Below are positions 23,927 to 28,123 of a stretch of DNA of 28,123 nucleotides, piece by piece. The stretch comes from SLFT01 sp964493075 (GTDB lineage Bacteria > Hydrogenedentota > Hydrogenedentia > Hydrogenedentales > CAITNO01): positions 1-28,123 of the forward strand of contig CAZBNU010000033.1 of NCBI GenBank assembly GCA_964493075.1, written 5' to 3'. The position numbers were made by a program, and so were the translations under genes. The notes beneath the pieces are model-generated. The model ran no database searches. It saw nothing but the letters and a program-made list of their open reading frames with translations, and was not told the origin of the DNA. Numbering within the stretch: position 1 is the stretch's first letter; each line of letters begins with the position of its first letter.

Positions 23927-26385
23927 GGGGCTACACCTTCCGCAATCATTGCCTCCATATCAAACACAAGCCTGTCGCCGATGTCTGACGGACGCATGGT
24001 AATAATTGTTGCCGCATCCATTTCACCCTTGAGGAGAAGTTCCGCCAAGGGGTCTTCCAAATACTGTTGCACCGCCCGCCTCAAGGGTCGGGCTCCGTAC
24101 TCCTCATTACTGCCGACGCGCACCAGAAAGTCCTTCGCTTCTTCTGTTAACACCAGGCGCACATCCTGCTCCGCCACTCTATCTATCATTTCTTGCACCT
24201 GAATTTCAACAATTTGCAGCAATTCAGGTTTGGAAAGACGGTGAAACACGACGATTTCGTCAATTCTGTTCATGAATTCCGGGTTAAAAACCTTCTTGAC
24301 TTCCTCAATCACCCGATCCTTCATACGTTCATAATTTTCCCCTTCGTCATCGCGATAAAATCCCATTGTGGTATTCTTGCCAATACGCCTAGCGCCTGCA
24401 TTTGAGGTCATAAGAACAACGGTATTCCGGAAATCAACTTTTCTACCGGTGCTATCGGTCAGATGTCCTTCTTCGAGCACCTGCAGCAGCGTATTAAATA
24501 CATCCGGATGCGCTTTTTCAATTTCATCGAAAAGTACCACGGAATAGGGACGACGCCGTACCTGCTCGGTAAGCTGTCCGCCCTGGTCATAACCGATATA
24601 GCCAGGAGGCGCGCCCATGAGGCGGGACACCGCGAATTTCTCCATGTATTCCGACATATCAATCGTTATCAGGGCTTCCTGGTTGCCAAACAGAAACTCA
24701 GCAAGGGCCTTGCCCAGCAGCGTTTTTCCCACACCCGTCGGCCCCAGCAATAGAAAGGAACCAACAGGACGGTTACGGTCGCGCAAACCGGATCGTGAAC
24801 GCTGGATGGCCCGTGTAATTGCGTCAATGGCTTCTTCCTGTCCCACCACGACCTTATGTAATTCCTCACGCATCCGCAGCAGCCGGGACGATTCCTTTTC
24901 TTCCAGTTTGGTCAGGGGCACACCGGTCCACTTGGAGACAATGTAGGCAATATCGTCTTCATCCACGACCGTTTCCGAAGTATCCCGCTTACGTTCCCAT
25001 TCACGTTTTTCCTCCTCCAGTTTAGTAATAAGCGTTCTTTCACGATCACGCAGGCCCGCCGCCTTTTCATACTCCTGGGCACGAATGGCGGCTTCCTTCT
25101 CCTTTGTGGCCTCCTCAATATCGTGTTCTATCTCTTTCAGAAAGGGAGGGCGCGTGGTGATCTGAAGGCGCGCCCGACTGCCTGCCTCGTCAATAACGTC
25201 CACGGCCTTGTCAGGCAGGAAACGGTCGGTAATATACTGATTGGCAAGTTTTGCGGCGGCTACAACGGCATCATCCGAAAACTTCACGCGATGATGGGCC
25301 TCATACTTGTCACGCAGCCCCTTGATAATTTCTATGGTCTGTTCCACGGAGGGCGCATTCACCATAATGGTCTGAAAGCGCCGCGCCAATGCGGAATCCT
25401 TTTCGATATACTTGCGGTATTCATCCATGGTAGTCGCGCCGATACACTGCAACTCGCCCCGTGCCAACGCAGGCTTCAACATATTCGCGGCATCCACCGC
25501 GCCCTCGGCAGCGCCAGCGCCGACGATGGTATGCAGTTCGTCTATAAACAAAATGATATTGTCCGCGCGGCGTATTTCTTTCATGACTGCCTTGAGCCGT
25601 TCCTCGAACTGACCCCGATACTTGGTGCCCGCCACCACACCGGCAAGGTCCAGCGTGAGCACACGACGCTTTAACAGGAGGTCCGGCACATCGCCGCTGA
25701 CAATGGACTGCGCCAAGCCTTCCACGATGGCGGTCTTGCCGACACCTGCTTCGCCTATGAGCACAGGATTGTTCTTGGTGCGACGGCTCAATACCTGAAT
25801 GACCCGTTCGATTTCGCCTTCACGGCCAATCACCGGGTCCAGTTTATTCTCACGGGCCAGCTGCGTAAGATCACGTCCAAAAGCATCGAGCGCCGGGGTT
25901 TGAGATTTTCTTCCAGCCTGTGCTTCCTGACCAGTGGCACGTCCGCCCTGTGTTCCCAGCAAGCGGGTTACTTCAGTCTGCAGGCGGTTCACGTCAATCT
26001 TCATGTCCTGCAAAACCTTTGCCGCAATTCCCTCGCCCTCCTTTAATAACCCCAGCAGGATATGCTCGGTACCTATGTAGTTGTGGTTAAAACGTCGCGC
26101 TTCCTCCACGGCGAGTTCAAGCACCTTTTTGGCACGGGGGGTGAACGTAATGTCATCGCTGCTGATGGCGGCGGTACCCGGCTGCACCTGTTGTTCAATT
26201 TCAGCGGCAAGCGCCTCAATATCAACACCCATATTTTCAAGGGCGCGTGCGGCAATCCCTTCGGCCTCCCTGCACAACCCAAGCAATATGTGCTCAGTAC
26301 GCACATATTCACTTCCAAGTCGCACGGCCTCTTCGCGGGCCGCACTGACTACATGCTTTGCTCTCTCTGTAAACCGTTCCCACAT
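23923..26385 (-). CDS. clpC: Clp protease ATP-binding subunit ClpC
   Basis: The protein is 820 aa. Two Clp N-terminal repeats ('YVRTEHILLGLCREAEGIAARAL' at 27-49, 'YIGTEHILLGLLKEGEGIAAKVL' at 103-125) precede AAA+ module 1 with Walker A GEAGVGKT (211-218), Walker B 'IILFIDE' and pore 'GTKYRGQFEERL'. A UVR-like middle region (about 424-460) and AAA+ module 2 follow, with Walker A GPTGVGKT (548-555), Walker B 'VVLFDE' and pore 'GYIGYDQGG'. An MGF tripeptide (674-676) may be the ClpP-docking loop. The middle domain and length say ClpC, not ClpA or ClpB. It unfolds substrates for ClpP in the cytoplasm. AGGA lies about 12 nt before ATG 26385. Confidence 0.95.
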   Translation of the reverse strand: MWERFTERAKHVVSAAREEAVRLGSEYVRTEHILLGLCREAEGIAARALENMGVDIEALAAEIEQQVQPGTAAISSDDITFTPRAKKVLELAVEEARRFNHNYIGTEHILLGLLKEGEGIAAKVLQDMKIDVNRLQTEVTRLLGTQGGRATGQEAQAGRKSQTPALDAFGRDLTQLARENKLDPVIGREGEIERVIQVLSRRTKNNPVLIGEAGVGKTAIVEGLAQSIVSGDVPDLLLKRRVLTLDLAGVVAGTKYRGQFEERLKAVMKEIRRADNIILFIDELHTIVGAGAAEGAVDAANMLKPALARGELQCIGATTMDEYRKYIEKDSALARRFQTIMVNAPSVEQTIEIIKGLRDKYEAHHRVKFSDDAVVAAAKLANQYITDRFLPDKAVDVIDEAGSRARLQITTRPPFLKEIEHDIEEATKEKEAAIRAQEYEKAAGLRDRERTLITKLEEEKREWERKRDTSETVVDEDDIAYIVSKWTGVPLTKLEEKESSRLLRMREELHKVVVGQEEAIDAITRAIQRSRSGLRDRNRPVGSFLLLGPTGVGKTLLGKALAEFLFGNQEALITIDMSEYMEKFAVSRLMGAPPGYIGYDQGGQLTEQVRRRPYSVVLFDEIEKAHPDVFNTLLQVLEEGHLTDSTGRKVDFRNTVVLMTSNAGARRIGKNTTMGFYRDDEGENYERMKDRVIEEVKKVFNPEFMNRIDEIVVFHRLSKPELLQIVEIQVQEMIDRVAEQDVRLVLTEEAKDFLVRVGSNEEYGARPLRRAVQQYLEDPLAELLLKGEMDAATIITMRPSDIGDRLVFDMEAMIAEGVAP

Positions 26386-26462
26386 AAACTATAACTATCC
26401 TGTATATGTATGCTATCCAAGAAAATGTTTTGAAAAAACTCCAACCTGAAAACCCGGTTATT

Positions 26463-26485
26463 GTATCATGAAAGACGCTTGATAC
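26463..26485. promoter_or_regulatory. Inverted repeat between divergent clpC and right-edge gene
   Basis: GTATCA and TGATAC are perfect 6-nt inverted arms 11 nt apart, in the 134-nt gap between the divergent starts. They do not match CIRCE or the CtsR heptad repeats. It may be an operator; no promoter could be placed with confidence here. Confidence 0.3.
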
Positions 26486-26519
26486 GAAACTTATATGCGA
26501 CACCACATAAGGAACATCC

Positions 26520-28123
26520 ATGATGAAGTCTGTAATCTATACTCGTTTAATCCTTTCCATACTCTCCATAAATTCCTTCGCGCTGGCCCAGAGTGATGTT
26601 TATTACGGCGAACCGGTGGAATTGAAAAGCAATTTTATTTACTTCACCAGTTGGAAATATGTGCGGCAGGGAAGCTTCTCGTGGCAGATTCAACAGGACC
26701 CCGCTGATAGCGAGTCGGCACAAAATGTGGGCGCGTGGCTGAAAGGCGACGGAACGCGTCCGGCAAAGTTTGAACCGCGTGATATGCCCCGCGGCATACG
26801 TTTGGTCGCTCAACAGGCGACCAAGAAACCCACCGAACAAAATGCCGCGCAACTTTTCGACAACGGGAAATACAAGCAGTGGTATACCATGGGACCCTGT
26901 AACGAACCGGAGCCATTCAGCAGCAAGGACACTATTCTGCCAGGCTATAACGGACATATCTGTTATGCGGAATCGGATGACGGATTCTCCTGGGAACATC
27001 CCGTCCTGGGTCTATATGAATATGCCGGCAGCATGGAAAACAATATCGTGTTCCGGGGTGATCTGAAGGGATCAACCCGGGGCTACCACGGTGGTAGTAT
27101 TTTTGTTGATCCCTCTTCCGAGGAGGAACGTTACAAGATGCTCTACCTCGGCATTATTACCGATGAGGAATGGGACGCCTTTGCAGCGAAATACCCAGAC
27201 GAGGTGGATACCATGGCACGGCGTAATGACGTGGGCGGCTACCGGTGTGTAGTGGGTGTATTCGGCGCGGTTTCACCGGATGGTATCCACTGGACCTCTT
27301 TGCCGGAACCGCTCATGATCCAGCATGCGGACACCATCAATACCTGCTACTATGATGTGGACCGGCAGGAGTACGTTGCCTATGTACGTGGCTGGCAGGT
27401 AAATCAAAAAGCCACCGGCTACGAAGATATCGGTATTGACAGTTGGATAAGTGTCGGCAGGCGCTCCATTGCACGGGCGGTGAGTAAGGACTTCCGCCAT
27501 TTCGGTAAGGCGGAGGTTGTGGTTGCCCCCGGTGCGGACATGCTGCCAAGCCATCTGTTCTACACCAACGGCAAGACCACGCTGCCCGGTATCCCCGATA
27601 ACCATGTCATGTTCCCCTGGATTTGGGAACTGGAGAACGACGGCGGGCATGTGTGGTTGCTGTCGAGCGCGGACGGCTGGAACTGGTCGCGGGTACCAGG
27701 CGGCCCCGTGGTCGCAGCGGGCATCCCCGGTACACCCGACGGTGGGCATGTGGTGTGTTCCGGCAACCTGCTGGCATACCCCGACGACACCTGGGGCATC
27801 GGCTACAGCGGCTCCCCTATCCCACACAAATATCCGGGACGGGACATGGAACAGCGCAAAGGATTGTTTCCGGGCGTGTCCGGCGTCAACGGCATTGCGA
27901 TGTGGCCCAAAGGTAGGCTTGTGGCGCTACAGTGCGATGAAGAGGGAGAATTCGCCACCGTGGCTGTTATTCCCAAAGGCGACCACATCCGCCTCAACGC
28001 GACAGTGCAACCCACGGGCTATATCAAGGTTTCTGTTTCCATGCTGCACAAGGGCGATATCGAAGGCTGCTCCTTTGATAATACCGACCCGATTATCGGT
28101 GATGGTTTGGAACTTCCGGTGAC
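26520..28123 (+). CDS. Secreted protein with Asp-box motifs, probable beta-propeller glycosidase-like (partial)
   Basis: The frame opens at ATG 26520 (AAGGA 8 nt upstream) and is still open at the right edge, giving at least 534 residues with the C-terminus missing. A signal peptide (LILSILSINSFALAQ) ends at about residue 24. Three Asp-box-like motifs, SDDGFSW (152-158), SPDGIHW (252-258) and SADGWNW (383-389), lie in blade-like contexts such as 'HICYAESDDGFSWEHPVLGL' and 'GSIFVDPSSEEERYKMLYLG'. These are typical of sialidase/GH43-like beta-propellers in planctomycete-type secreted proteins. Conserved acidic residues are present, but I cannot assign catalytic ones or a substrate. It is divergent from clpC. 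Confidence 0.85.
   Translation, partial: MMKSVIYTRLILSILSINSFALAQSDVYYGEPVELKSNFIYFTSWKYVRQGSFSWQIQQDPADSESAQNVGAWLKGDGTRPAKFEPRDMPRGIRLVAQQATKKPTEQNAAQLFDNGKYKQWYTMGPCNEPEPFSSKDTILPGYNGHICYAESDDGFSWEHPVLGLYEYAGSMENNIVFRGDLKGSTRGYHGGSIFVDPSSEEERYKMLYLGIITDEEWDAFAAKYPDEVDTMARRNDVGGYRCVVGVFGAVSPDGIHWTSLPEPLMIQHADTINTCYYDVDRQEYVAYVRGWQVNQKATGYEDIGIDSWISVGRRSIARAVSKDFRHFGKAEVVVAPGADMLPSHLFYTNGKTTLPGIPDNHVMFPWIWELENDGGHVWLLSSADGWNWSRVPGGPVVAAGIPGTPDGGHVVCSGNLLAYPDDTWGIGYSGSPIPHKYPGRDMEQRKGLFPGVSGVNGIAMWPKGRLVALQCDEEGEFATVAVIPKGDHIRLNATVQPTGYIKVSVSMLHKGDIEGCSFDNTDPIIGDGLELPV

Noticed and set aside
1..28123. Mobile element, prophage, tRNA or rRNA genes
   Set aside because: I saw no transposase, integrase, phage structural genes, terminal inverted repeats, or tRNA/rRNA-like sequences.

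Overview
The window looks like a chromosomal segment of a Gram-negative (diderm) bacterium that makes lipopolysaccharide. It carries bamA, an ompH/skp-like gene, lpxD and an lpxC-fabZ fusion, plus a complete RND efflux operon and several exported proteins. The Glu-Gly linkers (VEGEGE) in a secreted protein, the planctomycete-like secreted families, and the lpxC-fabZ fusion suggest Candidatus Hydrogenedentota or a relative in the Planctomycetota/Lentisphaerota range. That placement is inference; there is no rRNA or other marker here to prove it.

Left part (1-5.8 kb). The C-terminus of an unknown secreted-type protein is followed by a 21-bp tandem repeat and palindromes. Then comes a lipoprotein-like SUMF1/FGE-fold protein that lacks one catalytic cysteine. 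The Tex transcription accessory gene is flanked by toxin-antitoxin material: a hicB copy with a nonsense mutation on its left, and on its right an intact RelE/ParE-type toxin with its antitoxin, a small PIN-partner gene, and a remnant of a PIN toxin gene with its middle deleted.

Central part (5.8-18 kb). A leftward gene group encodes a conserved protein of unknown function, a GH51 arabinofuranosidase-like enzyme and a GT2 glycosyltransferase. A lipoprotein with an InlB-like repeat lies just upstream. Next is a leftward RND efflux operon (adaptor, permease, TolC-like outer membrane protein) that ends with a possible 37-residue amphipathic peptide. A GntR/FadR-type regulator is divergent from the pump. 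Two GTATAC half-sites overlap the pump promoter and a third sits next to the regulator's own promoter, which suggests that the regulator represses the pump and itself.

Right part (18-28 kb). A leftward envelope-biogenesis block runs clpC-bamA (4-nt overlap), then ompH-lpxD-lpxC/fabZ-glutaredoxin from its own extended -10 promoter. It covers protein quality control, outer membrane protein insertion, a periplasmic chaperone and the committed lipid A steps; lpxA is not in the window. A divergent secreted protein with three Asp-box-like motifs, probably a beta-propeller glycosidase-like protein, runs off the right edge.

I did not find a clearly new defence or mobile system. The most interesting items are the regulator-pump operator arrangement, the microprotein after tolC, the Met-rich loop in the permease, the clpC-bamA coupling, and the toxin-antitoxin relics.
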